A stretch of 64,000 nt of DNA, from assembly GCF_026627255.1 (NCBI RefSeq), contig NZ_JAPNLM010000026.1, positions 46,434 through 110,433 of the forward strand, read 5' to 3'. The notes under the pieces are model-generated. The model was not told the DNA's origin and did no database searches. It saw only the letters and a list, made by a program, of their open reading frames with translations. Numbering within the stretch: position 1 is the first letter of the stretch; every line of letters begins with the position of its first letter. The position numbers and the translations under genes are program-made. Positions 43,069 to 50,860 of this stretch are shown piece after piece. The stretch comes from Streptomyces antarcticus. Lineage in GTDB: Bacteria > Actinomycetota > Actinomycetes > Streptomycetales > Streptomycetaceae.

Positions 43069-44232
43069 TCAGGAACCGGCCCGAACGGCCGGGGTGACGA
43101 TCCATTCGCCGCGCCGCATGACGCCCTTGACGTCGAACGCGGCGTCTAGGACGACCAGGTCGGCGTACTTTCCTGCCTCCAGCGAGCCGATCCGGTCGTA
43201 CAGGCCGATCAGCTTGGCCGGGTTCGCGGAGATCGCCTGGACCACGGACTCCACCGGCAGCCGGTCCACGGTCACCGACCGCTTGAAGGCGGTGTCCAGG
43301 GTGAGGGTGGAACCGGCGATGGAGCCGCCCTCCACGAGCCGGGCCACGCCCTGCTTGACCTCGACCTCCAGCGGGCCGAGGTGGTAGGTCCCGTCGCCGA
43401 AGCCGGCCGCGTCCATCGCGTCGGTGATCAGCGCCACGCGGTGCGCGCCGGCGTGGTGGAAGGCCAGCTCCAGCATGGCCGGGTGCAGGTGGACGCCGTC
43501 GTTGATCAGCTCGACGGTGACCCGCTCGTCCTCCAGCAGCGCCGCGATGGGCCCCGGGGCGCGGTGCTCCAGGCCCGGCATGGCGTTGTAGAGGTGGGTG
43601 GCCACGGTCGCGCCCGCGTCGATGGCCTGGCGCGTCTGCTCGTACGTGGAGTCCGTGTGGCCGATGGCCGCGATGACTCCGTGCTCGGCGAGGAGCCGTA
43701 CGGAGTCCAGGCCGCCCGGCAGTTCGGTGGCGAGGGTGAACATCCGGGCGGCGCCCTGCGCGGCGTCGATCAGCTTGCGGACCTCGGCCGGGTCGGGGTC
43801 GCGGAGCAGTTCCTCCTTGTGCGCGCCCTTGCGGCAGGGGTTGATGAACGGCCCCTCGAAGTGGATGCCCGCGATCTCGCCCTGCTGGGTCAGCTCGGCG
43901 AGCAGTCCGGCGCGCCGGGCGAGTTCGTCCAGGTCCCCGGTGACGGTGGAGGCGACGAGGGTGGTGGTGCCGTGCTCGCGGTGGGTCCGTACGCCCTTGA
44001 GGACCTCCTCGGGGGTGCCGGAGGTGAACGAGGCGCCGCCGCCGCCGTGGTTGTGCACGTCCACGAAGCCGGGGACGATCCAGTGCCCGGACAGGTCCAG
44101 GACGTCGGCGCCCTCCCGGGCGCTGCCGGCGATGCGGTCGCCGTCGACGATGACCCGGCCGTTGGCGACGGTCCCGGTGGGCAGCACCACCCTGGCGCCG
44201 GAGAGAACGGTGCTGTGAGCGCTTCCGGACAT
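43069..44232 (-). CDS. nagA: N-acetylglucosamine-6-phosphate deacetylase NagA
   Basis: The 387-aa amidohydrolase converts GlcNAc-6-P to GlcN-6-P and acetate. Visible motifs: WIVPGFVDVHNHGGGG (metal His pair), GIHFEGPFINPCRKGAH (metal Glu), AAIGHTDSTYEQ, ATHLYNAMPGLEHR and the catalytic Asp in VALITDAMDAAG. The ATG overlaps the nagK stop by one base, forming the conserved nagKA operon under a DasR-like site. Confidence 0.96.
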   Translation of the reverse strand: MSGSAHSTVLSGARVVLPTGTVANGRVIVDGDRIAGSAREGADVLDLSGHWIVPGFVDVHNHGGGGASFTSGTPEEVLKGVRTHREHGTTTLVASTVTGDLDELARRAGLLAELTQQGEIAGIHFEGPFINPCRKGAHKEELLRDPDPAEVRKLIDAAQGAARMFTLATELPGGLDSVRLLAEHGVIAAIGHTDSTYEQTRQAIDAGATVATHLYNAMPGLEHRAPGPIAALLEDERVTVELINDGVHLHPAMLELAFHHAGAHRVALITDAMDAAGFGDGTYHLGPLEVEVKQGVARLVEGGSIAGSTLTLDTAFKRSVTVDRLPVESVVQAISANPAKLIGLYDRIGSLEAGKYADLVVLDAAFDVKGVMRRGEWIVTPAVRAGS

Positions 44233-45173
44233 CAGGCGGGTACCTCCGTGGCGAGTAGGTCCCAGGCGAGCAGCCCTGCGCCCAGGCATCCGGCCGTGTC
44301 CCCGAGGGCCGCCGGAACGATGTGCGGCAGCCGCTGGAACGTCACGCGCTCCTCGACGGCCGCCCGTAGTGGTGTGAACAAGGTTTCCCCGGCCTCGGCC
44401 AGCCCGCCACCGATGATCAGCGTGCGCGGGTCCAGCAGGGTGATCGCGGTGACCAGCCCGTCGGCGAGCGCGCCGACGGCCGTGAGCCAGACCTCGCGGG
44501 CCCGCTCGTCACCGGCCTCGACGGCCTTGGCGCAGTGCGCCGCGTCCGCCTCGGGGTCGCCGGAGGCCGCCGCCCACGCGCGCGAGACGGCGGAGGCGGA
44601 CGCGAGGGTCTCCAGGCAGCCGCGCTGGCCGCAGCCGCAGGCGGGGCCGCCCGGGCGCACCACGATGTGGCCGATCTCGCCCGCGTAGCCGTGGGCGCCG
44701 GCCTCGATGCGGCCGGCGATCCCGATGGCGCCGGCGATGCCGGTGCCCAGCGGGACGAAGAGGAAGCGGTCGGCGCCGCGGCCGGCGCCGATGCGGCCCT
44801 CGGCGAGGCCGCCCGTGCGGACGTCGTGGCCCAGGGCCACCGGGATGCCGCCGAGGCGTCTGCCGATCAGCTCGCGCAGGGGGACGTCGCGCCAGCCCAG
44901 GTTCGCCGCGTAGACGGCGATCCCGTTCTCGGCGTCGACGATGCCGGGTACGGCGACGCCGGCGGCCGACGCGGGCCGCCCGAAGCGCTCCTCGCCGGTG
45001 CGCAGCAGCTCCGCGGCGAAGTCCTGGATCGTCTCGACGACGGCGTCGGGTCCCCGCTCGCGGCCGGTGGCGCGGCGCGCCTCGTGCAGCAGGGTGCCGT
45101 CCTCGGCGACGAGGGCGGCCTTCATCCCGGTGCCGCCCACATCGAGGGCGATGACGTGTTTCACGGGTTTCAC
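44232..45173 (-). CDS. nagK: ROK-family sugar kinase, probable N-acetylglucosamine kinase NagK
   Basis: The 313-aa ROK kinase has phosphate loop VIALDVGGTGMKAALVAE, VPLGTGIAGAIGIAGRIEAGAHGYAGEIGHIVV and the zinc motif CGCGQRGCLETLAS. It likely phosphorylates GlcNAc, as its operon partner nagA indicates. The GTG at 45173 (MKPVKHVIAL) is preferred; another GTG nine bases later also fits. A longer in-frame reading would include the DasR-like operator and was rejected. Confidence 0.88.
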   Translation of the reverse strand: MKPVKHVIALDVGGTGMKAALVAEDGTLLHEARRATGRERGPDAVVETIQDFAAELLRTGEERFGRPASAAGVAVPGIVDAENGIAVYAANLGWRDVPLRELIGRRLGGIPVALGHDVRTGGLAEGRIGAGRGADRFLFVPLGTGIAGAIGIAGRIEAGAHGYAGEIGHIVVRPGGPACGCGQRGCLETLASASAVSRAWAAASGDPEADAAHCAKAVEAGDERAREVWLTAVGALADGLVTAITLLDPRTLIIGGGLAEAGETLFTPLRAAVEERVTFQRLPHIVPAALGDTAGCLGAGLLAWDLLATEVPA

Positions 45174-45201
45174 AGGTGACAGTCTCGCGTGCTCGACGGG
45201 G

Positions 45202-45217
45202 AAAGGTCTAGTCCATT
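45202..45217. promoter_or_regulatory. DasR-like operator (dre) upstream of nagKA
   Basis: AAAGGTCTAGTCCATT shares the core GGTCTAGTCCA with the msiK site and matches the dre consensus well. It lies 29 bp before the nagK start codon, where it would block transcription of nagKA until GlcN-6-P rises. Confidence 0.68.
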
Positions 45218-45310
45218 GGGAGGGATTGTTGAGTGGCCATACAAAATCGGGACCCCGGTCCGGATACGAAGCGGACACGGACCGCGCCCGGGATGTGGAC
45301 CAGTCGCCAA

Positions 45311-45326
45311 AGTGGTGTAGACCTTA
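45311..45326. promoter_or_regulatory. Second DasR-like site before the binding-protein gene
   Basis: AGTGGTGTAGACCTTA matches the dre half TAGACC and flank AGTGG, with a G in place of the central C. It lies about 40 bp upstream of the sugar-binding lipoprotein gene in the nagK-divergent region. Confidence 0.5.
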
Positions 45327-45364
45327 CGTGGATCGTACGTACAACAAGGGGTGGAACGAGAACT

Positions 45365-46666
45365 GTGAAGCGCCGTTACCTGAGCCTGGCCGCCTCCGGC
45401 GCCGCACTCTGCCTGACGGGCGTGACGCTGACGGGCTGCGGAGCCGTCGACGGACTCGCCGGTGATAACGAGGTGACCCTGCGGGTCGTGGCGGCCGACT
45501 ACGGGGACAATCCGCAGAACTCCTCCGCCGGGTACTGGAAGGACCTCGGCGACGCCTTCACCAAGCAGCACCCCGGCATCAAGGTCGAGGTCAGCGTCTT
45601 GAACTGGTCCGAGGTCGACGCCAAGGTCGCCGCGATGGTCAAGGCCGGCAAGGCCCCCGACATCGCCCAGATCGGCGCCTACGCCGACTACGCGGCCGAC
45701 GGCAAGCTGTACACCGCGGACGAGCTGCTCTCCGTGAAGACCGAGGCGGACTTCCTGGCCCCGCTCGCCGACGCGGGCAAGGTCAAGCGGGTCCAGTACG
45801 GCCTGCCCTTCGTCGCCAGCACCCGCCTGCTCTTCTACAACGAGAAGCTGCTCGGCGACGCCGGGATCGTCCCCAAGGACGGGAAGACCGCCTGGCAGCC
45901 GAAGAGCTGGACCGAGCTGGAGGCCGCCGCGAAGAAGCTGAAGGGCTCGGGCGTCCCGACCCCCTTCGCGCTGCCGCTGGGCCGCGAGGAGGCCCAGGCC
46001 GAGACGATGATGTGGATGCTCGCGGGCGGCGGCGGCTACACGGACAACGAGGAGAACTACTCCCTCGACTCCGCCGAGAACGCCAAGACGCTGGAGTTCC
46101 TGCGCGACAAGCTCGTCGGACAGGGCCTGACCGGCTCGGTCGAACCGGGCAAGCTGGACCGCCAGGCCGCCTTCGACGCCTTCGCGCGCGGCGAGGTCGG
46201 CATGCTCAACGGCCACCCGACGCTGCTCAAGCAGGCCGGCGAGCGGGGCGTGAAGTTCGGCATGGTGGCCCTGCCGACCGCGGACGGCACCGAGCACCCG
46301 GCGATGGGCGTCGCGGACTGGGTGATGGCCTTCAAGAACGGGCACCGCAAGGAGTCCGGCAAGTTCCTCGACTACCTGTACGAGGCGAAGAACGTGACGG
46401 CCTTCACCGAGAAGTACGACCTGCTGCCGGTCACCACGAGCGGCTACCGGGCCGCCGAGGCGGGCACGGGCGGCTCCTCACCGCAGCTCAAGACGTTCCT
46501 GGCGGCCCTGCCGAACTCCCGGCTCTATCCGGTCGGCAAGAAGTCCTGGGCGGGCGTGAGCGAGGACATCAAGCAGAAGATCGGCAAGACCGTGCAGCCG
46601 GGCGGCCAGCCCGCGAAGGTGCTGGAAGAGATCGCCTTGGCGGCCCGCAAGGCCGACCCGAGCTGA
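45365..46666 (+). CDS. Sugar ABC transporter substrate-binding lipoprotein
   Basis: The 433-aa protein has a lipoprotein signal with lipobox LTGC (about residue 25) and a family 1 solute-binding fold: WSEVDAKVAAMVKAGKAPDIAQIG, YGLPFVASTRLLFYNEKLL, AMGVADWVMAFKNGHRKES. No permease genes follow it, so it must use partners elsewhere and probably MsiK as ATPase. Divergence from nagKA with a shared DasR-like region suggests an amino-sugar ligand; this is inference. The GTG at 45365 begins the signal peptide. Confidence 0.9.
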   Translation: MKRRYLSLAASGAALCLTGVTLTGCGAVDGLAGDNEVTLRVVAADYGDNPQNSSAGYWKDLGDAFTKQHPGIKVEVSVLNWSEVDAKVAAMVKAGKAPDIAQIGAYADYAADGKLYTADELLSVKTEADFLAPLADAGKVKRVQYGLPFVASTRLLFYNEKLLGDAGIVPKDGKTAWQPKSWTELEAAAKKLKGSGVPTPFALPLGREEAQAETMMWMLAGGGGYTDNEENYSLDSAENAKTLEFLRDKLVGQGLTGSVEPGKLDRQAAFDAFARGEVGMLNGHPTLLKQAGERGVKFGMVALPTADGTEHPAMGVADWVMAFKNGHRKESGKFLDYLYEAKNVTAFTEKYDLLPVTTSGYRAAEAGTGGSSPQLKTFLAALPNSRLYPVGKKSWAGVSEDIKQKIGKTVQPGGQPAKVLEEIALAARKADPS

Positions 46667-46803
46667 CCCGGTACGCCGGTACGCCGGCCCACCGGTGCGC
46701 CCACCGGCCGGTACGCCCACCGGTGCGCCCGCGTGTACGCCCGCCGGTCCACCGGCGGCGCCCGGCGCGGGCCGGTGTCGGTGGGCGGCGTTAATCTGGC
46801 GGT

Positions 46804-47040
46804 ATGACGGACGAGGGGCGGCTGACGGCCACGGAGGCCGAGGTGCTCGCGTACGAGGCACGCACCTGGCCCGGACCGGGCGCCAAGGAGCGGGCGGTGC
46901 GCGAGGGGCTGGGGATGACCCCGGTCCGGTACTACCAGCTGCTCAACGCGCTGATGGACGATCCCCGGGCGCTCGCCCACGCCCCGGGCACGGTGAACCG
47001 GCTGCGCCGCATCCGCGAAGCCCAGCGGGCGCGGCGGTGA
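46804..47040 (+). CDS. DUF3263 domain-containing small protein
   Basis: The 78-aa protein matches the actinobacterial DUF3263 pattern: LTATEAEVLAYEARTWPGPGAKERAVREGLGMTPVRYYQLLNALMDDP, ending in a basic RLRRIREAQRARR. The HTH-like shape hints at DNA binding but no function is established. It lies between the binding-protein gene and otsB; the preceding 46670-46760 segment has imperfect CCGGTACGCC repeats. Confidence 0.85.
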   Translation: MTDEGRLTATEAEVLAYEARTWPGPGAKERAVREGLGMTPVRYYQLLNALMDDPRALAHAPGTVNRLRRIREAQRARR

Positions 47041-47114
47041 CCGTCCGGGGCGGGCCGGATCGGACGGGTACCGCGCCGTAGCCGCCGCCCCGCTCGCCCG
47101 TTAGGGTCGTCCGT

Positions 47115-47963
47115 ATGGGGAGCCATCCGCACGACCTGCCGATGCCCGTCACCGCAGCCGGACGCGAGGGACTGGAAGCCCTGCTCCGCGCACCCCGCCG
47201 GTCCGTGGTCGCCCTCGACTTCGACGGCACCCTGGCCGACATCGTTCCCGACCCCGACCAGGCCCGAGCCCACCCCGGAGCCGTACCGGCCCTGGCCGCG
47301 CTCGCCCCCGAGGTCGCCTCCGTCGCCGTGGTCACCGGCCGCCCCGCGGGCGTCGCCGTACGCTACGGCGGCTTCGCCGGCGTCCCCGGACTCGAGCACC
47401 TCGTGGTCCTCGGGCACTACGGCGCCGAGCGCTGGGACGCCGTCACCGGCACCGTCCACGCCCCGGCCGAGCACCCCGGGGTCGCGGCGGTCCGGGCGGA
47501 GCTGCCGGGGTTCCTGGAGTCGATCGGGGCCTGGCGCGGCACCTGGATCGAGGAGAAGGGCCAGGCGCTGGCCGTCCACACGCGCCGCGCCGCCGACCCC
47601 GCCGCCGCCTTCGACGCCCTGCGCGAGCCGCTGGCCGACCTGGCCGCACGGCACGGGCTGATGGTGGAGCCCGGCCGGGCCGTGCTGGAGCTGCGGCCCC
47701 CGGGCATGGACAAGGGCGTCGCGCTGACCGAGTTCCTGGAGGAGACCGGCGCCGAGGCCGTGCTGTACGCCGGGGACGACCTGGGCGACCTCGCCGCCTA
47801 CGCCGCCGTCGAGAAGCGGCGGACCGACGGGCACCCGGGGCTGCTGGTGTGCAGCGGCTCCGCGGAGGTCCCGGAACTGGCCTCGCGGGCCGACATCGTG
47901 CTCGCCGGCCCCGCCGAGGTCGTCGCCCTGCTGGCCGCCCTGGCGGACGCGCTGCGGTCCTGA
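47115..47963 (+). CDS. otsB: Trehalose-6-phosphate phosphatase OtsB
   Basis: The 282-aa HAD phosphatase has the motif I VVALDFDGTLADIVPDPD (D35, D37), LEHLVVLGHYGAERWDA, KGVALTEFLEETGAEAVLYAGDDLGDLAAY (metal-binding motif IV) and an acidic cap. It dephosphorylates trehalose-6-phosphate to trehalose. It converges on otsA, the synthase, separated by about 60 bp. Confidence 0.95.
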   Translation: MGSHPHDLPMPVTAAGREGLEALLRAPRRSVVALDFDGTLADIVPDPDQARAHPGAVPALAALAPEVASVAVVTGRPAGVAVRYGGFAGVPGLEHLVVLGHYGAERWDAVTGTVHAPAEHPGVAAVRAELPGFLESIGAWRGTWIEEKGQALAVHTRRAADPAAAFDALREPLADLAARHGLMVEPGRAVLELRPPGMDKGVALTEFLEETGAEAVLYAGDDLGDLAAYAAVEKRRTDGHPGLLVCSGSAEVPELASRADIVLAGPAEVVALLAALADALRS

Positions 47964-48025
47964 CCCCCGCCTTCGCGCGCGGCTCCGGGGCCCGGCCCCG
48001 CAGCCGCGCGCACCGCGGCGGCGGG

Positions 48026-49504
48026 TCAGGCGTCCGGGGCGCCCAGGGCGTCCAGCTGGGCGCGGAACCAGGCCGCCGGGGGCAGCGCCGTGGCCGCCGC
48101 CGCGAGCCGCTTCGTACGCTCCGCGCGCTCCGGCTCCGGCATGGTCAGCGCCTCGTTCAGGGCCTCCGCCGTCCGCGTCACGTCGAACGGGTTCACCGTG
48201 AGCGCGTGGTCGCGCAGCTCCTCGTACGCCCCCGCGCCCGTCGACAGCACCAGCGCGCAGCCCGCCTCCGACACCACCGGGATCTCCTTCGCCACCAGGT
48301 TCATCCCGTCGCGCACCGGGTTCACCAGGGCCACGTCCGCCAGCCGATAGGCCGCCAGCGAGCGCGTGAAGTCGTCCTTCACCGACACCAGCACCGGCTG
48401 CCAGCCCTCCGCGCCGAACTCCGCGTTGATCTCCGCCGCCAGCTCCGCCACCGACGCCGTGTAGTCCCGGTAGACCTTCAGGTCCTGCCGCGACGGGTAC
48501 GCGGAGGCCAGGTGCACGACCCGGCCGCGCCACTCGGGGTGGACCGTCAGCAGCTCACGGTAGGCCAGCAGGCCGCGCAGGATGTTCTTCGACAGCTCCG
48601 TGCGGTCCACCCGGACGACCGTCCTGCGGTCCCCGACCTCCGCCCGCAGCTCCGCCAGCTTCGCGTCGACCTCGGGCCGGTGCGCGAGCGCTCGCAGGTC
48701 GTCCCCGTCGACGCCCAGGGGGAAGGCGGTCACCTCGGTGAACCGGGGCTCCTCCGGCGGCTCCTCGCGCCGTCCGTCCTCCACCGTCCTGCGGTGCCGC
48801 ACCCCGCTGGGCCCCGCGGCCGGCCAGAAGCCCTCCGCCACGCCGCTCGCGTCGTCGGCCTGCGCACCCGCGACGAAGTTCCGGGCCCACTCGCCCGTGT
48901 GGAAGCCCAGCACGTCCGCGCCGAGCATCCCCCACACGAGCTGCTGGCGGACGTCGTCGGGGAGCATGCCGAGGAATTCGGGCGAGGCCCACGGCGTGTG
49001 CGTGAAGTGCGCGATCCGCAGGTCCGGCCGCAGCTCGCGCAGCTGCCCCGGGACCAGCGCCAGGTGGTAGTCCTGCACCAGGACGCGGGCGCCGGGCGCC
49101 GCCTCCTGCGCGAGGGCCTGCGCGAAGGCGCGGTTGTACTCGGTGTACGAGTCCCACTGGCGGCGGAACCGCGCGTCGAAGACCGGCTCGCGCGGGACGT
49201 CGTACAGGTGGTGGTGGGTGAACCAGAGCACGGAGTTCGCGATGCCGTTGTACGCGTCGTCGTACACCGTGGGATCGATGTCCAGCATCCGGACGCCCGG
49301 CTCGGCGACGCCCCGGCGCACCGCCTCCCGGTCGGCGTCCGAGAGCGCCGCGCAGATCCACAGTGCGTCCGGCTGCTCCGCGAGGGCGGCGGAGAGCCCG
49401 GAGACGAGTCCGCCCCCGCCGCGGCGGGCGCTGAGCGCTCCGTCGTCCGCCAGGGCGTAGGAGAGCGGGCCGCGGTTCGCTGCAACGAGTACCTGAGAAG
49501 CCAT
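48026..49504 (-). CDS. otsA: Trehalose-6-phosphate synthase OtsA
   Basis: The 492-aa GT20 enzyme joins glucose-6-phosphate with an NDP-glucose. It has VAANRGPLSYAL, GGGGLVSGLSAAL (phosphate loop), VLVQDYHLALVPGQLRE, HTPWASPEFLGMLPD, KNILRGLLAYRELLTVHPEWRG and the GT-B C-terminal NPVRDGMNLVAKE. An insertion (about 230-255; RRTVEDGRREEPPEEPRF) is unusual but not disruptive. With otsB it completes the OtsAB pathway. Confidence 0.95.
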   Translation of the reverse strand: MASQVLVAANRGPLSYALADDGALSARRGGGGLVSGLSAALAEQPDALWICAALSDADREAVRRGVAEPGVRMLDIDPTVYDDAYNGIANSVLWFTHHHLYDVPREPVFDARFRRQWDSYTEYNRAFAQALAQEAAPGARVLVQDYHLALVPGQLRELRPDLRIAHFTHTPWASPEFLGMLPDDVRQQLVWGMLGADVLGFHTGEWARNFVAGAQADDASGVAEGFWPAAGPSGVRHRRTVEDGRREEPPEEPRFTEVTAFPLGVDGDDLRALAHRPEVDAKLAELRAEVGDRRTVVRVDRTELSKNILRGLLAYRELLTVHPEWRGRVVHLASAYPSRQDLKVYRDYTASVAELAAEINAEFGAEGWQPVLVSVKDDFTRSLAAYRLADVALVNPVRDGMNLVAKEIPVVSEAGCALVLSTGAGAYEELRDHALTVNPFDVTRTAEALNEALTMPEPERAERTKRLAAAATALPPAAWFRAQLDALGAPDA

Positions 49505-49550
49505 GCCGCCAACCTAGCCGGGCCCGGGCCCCCTCAAACCGTCCGATTCG

Positions 49551-50501
49551 TCACGCCACGCGGCGTACGGCGTACTCCTCGACCTCGCGCATCGGCGGCC
49601 GCTCCTCGGTGTCCACCGCGTACGTGCGCGGCACGAAGCCGTCGGGACCCCGCTCGAACTGCGTCAGCTCCGGCCGTACGAGGTGGCCGCGCGAGAGCCG
49701 CAGCTGCGCCGTGCGGTAGATCGCCGCGGCCATCCGGCCCAGCGCCTGCCCGTCCTGGTGGCGGTGCACCCGTACGCCCACGTCGACCTGGGCCAGCGCG
49801 TCCAGCCCGACCGTGTGCAGCGCGTCCACCAGCAGGCCCAGTTCGACGCCGTACCCGACGGGGAAGGGGAGCCGCTCCAGCAGCGAGCGCCGCACGGCGT
49901 ACTCGCCGCCCAGCGGCTGGACGAAGCCCGCCAGCTGCGGCCAGTGCAGGTTGAGCAGGGGCCGGGCGACCAGCTCGGTCACCCGCCCGCCCTGGCCCGG
50001 GGCGCCGCCCAGCGGGCGGTCGTACATCGCCTTGACGAACTGCACCTCGGGGTCGGTCAGCAGCGGTCCCACGATGCCGGAGACGAAGGAGGCCGAGAAG
50101 TCCCGCAGGTCGGCGTCGACGAAGCACACGACGTCGCCGGTGGTGGCCAGCAGCGAGCGCCACAGCACCTCGCCCTTGCCGGGCAGCGCCGGGACGCGGG
50201 GCAGGATGCCGTCCCGGTGCTCCACCCGGGCGCCGGCCTTCGCCGCCACCTCCGCCGTCCGGTCGGTGGAACCCGAGTCGACCACGAGCAGTTCGTCCAC
50301 CAGGGGGACGGGCAGCCCGTCCATCAGCTCGCGCCGGATCACCTCGACGATCTCGCCGACCGTCGCCTCCTCGTCGAGCGCGGGCAGCACCACGCTGACC
50401 GTGGTGCCCGTGGCCCGCTTCCGTTCGATCAGCTGGGCGAGCGGTCGGTCGGCGGCGGCCCAGGAGCGCTCGGCCAGCCAGCGCTCCACCTCTTGCAGCA
50501 C
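49551..50501 (-). CDS. gpgS: Glucosyl-3-phosphoglycerate synthase
   Basis: The 316-aa GT-A enzyme (GT81) has TVSVVLPALDEEATVGEIVEVI, the metal-binding DxD region VVCFVDADLRDFSASFV, HWPQLAGFVQPLGGEYAVRRSLL and VHRHQDGQALGRMAAAIY. It makes glucosyl-3-phosphoglycerate, a precursor of glucosylglycerate or methylglucose lipopolysaccharide. The GTG at 50501 (MLQEVERWLAERSW) follows AGGGAG by 8 bases; a longer in-frame start at 50579 is less likely. It lies upstream of otsA on the same strand. Confidence 0.88.
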   Translation of the reverse strand: MLQEVERWLAERSWAAADRPLAQLIERKRATGTTVSVVLPALDEEATVGEIVEVIRRELMDGLPVPLVDELLVVDSGSTDRTAEVAAKAGARVEHRDGILPRVPALPGKGEVLWRSLLATTGDVVCFVDADLRDFSASFVSGIVGPLLTDPEVQFVKAMYDRPLGGAPGQGGRVTELVARPLLNLHWPQLAGFVQPLGGEYAVRRSLLERLPFPVGYGVELGLLVDALHTVGLDALAQVDVGVRVHRHQDGQALGRMAAAIYRTAQLRLSRGHLVRPELTQFERGPDGFVPRTYAVDTEERPPMREVEEYAVRRVA

Positions 50502-50688
50502 TCTCGGCACTCCCTGGTTACTCGGCGGTATAAGCCGAAATGTGATCCATCTCGCGGTTCGGACGGCTGTCTCAACCACCCGGACCTTCCGTTACAGTCT
50601 TGAACAACGCGAAGCACCACCGCATGCCGGGGGTGCTCGCCCACAAATGCCCGGACGCGCCAAGAGCGCGCGGCCCGGTGCCATACCG

Positions 50689-50845
50689 CTCATCCAGAGG
50701 GGCAGAGGGACACGGCCCGTTGAAGCCCCGGCAACCCTCCAGTCGGTTCTCGCGATGCGTTCTGCGCACACTCCGCGAGGTCCCCGGCTAGGGAAGGTGC
50801 CAATTCCGTCTCATGGCGAAGTGCGCCATGGGGAAGATGAGGAGA
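50689..50845 (+). promoter_or_regulatory. SAM-I (S-box) riboswitch upstream of the threonine-synthase-like gene
   Basis: The conserved S-box core is visible: CCAGAGGGGCAGAGGGA, CGGCCCGTTGAAGCCCCGG, CAACCCTCC and AGGTGCCAATTCCGTC. The P1 stem pairs CTCATC (50689-50694) with GATGAG (50836-50841), and an extra hairpin ATGGCG/CGCCAT (50813-50829) lies just before the P1 3' strand. The ribosome site GGAGAAAGG begins at the end of P1, so control is probably by ribosome access. S-box elements regulate sulfur-amino-acid genes, not threonine genes. Confidence 0.9.
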
Positions 50846-50860
50846 AAGGGCCTCGCCATC

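Noticed and set aside
50813..50860. Earlier ATG for the thrC-like gene
   Set aside because: It lies inside the SAM riboswitch hairpin before P1 closes, and its ribosome site would be in the aptamer.
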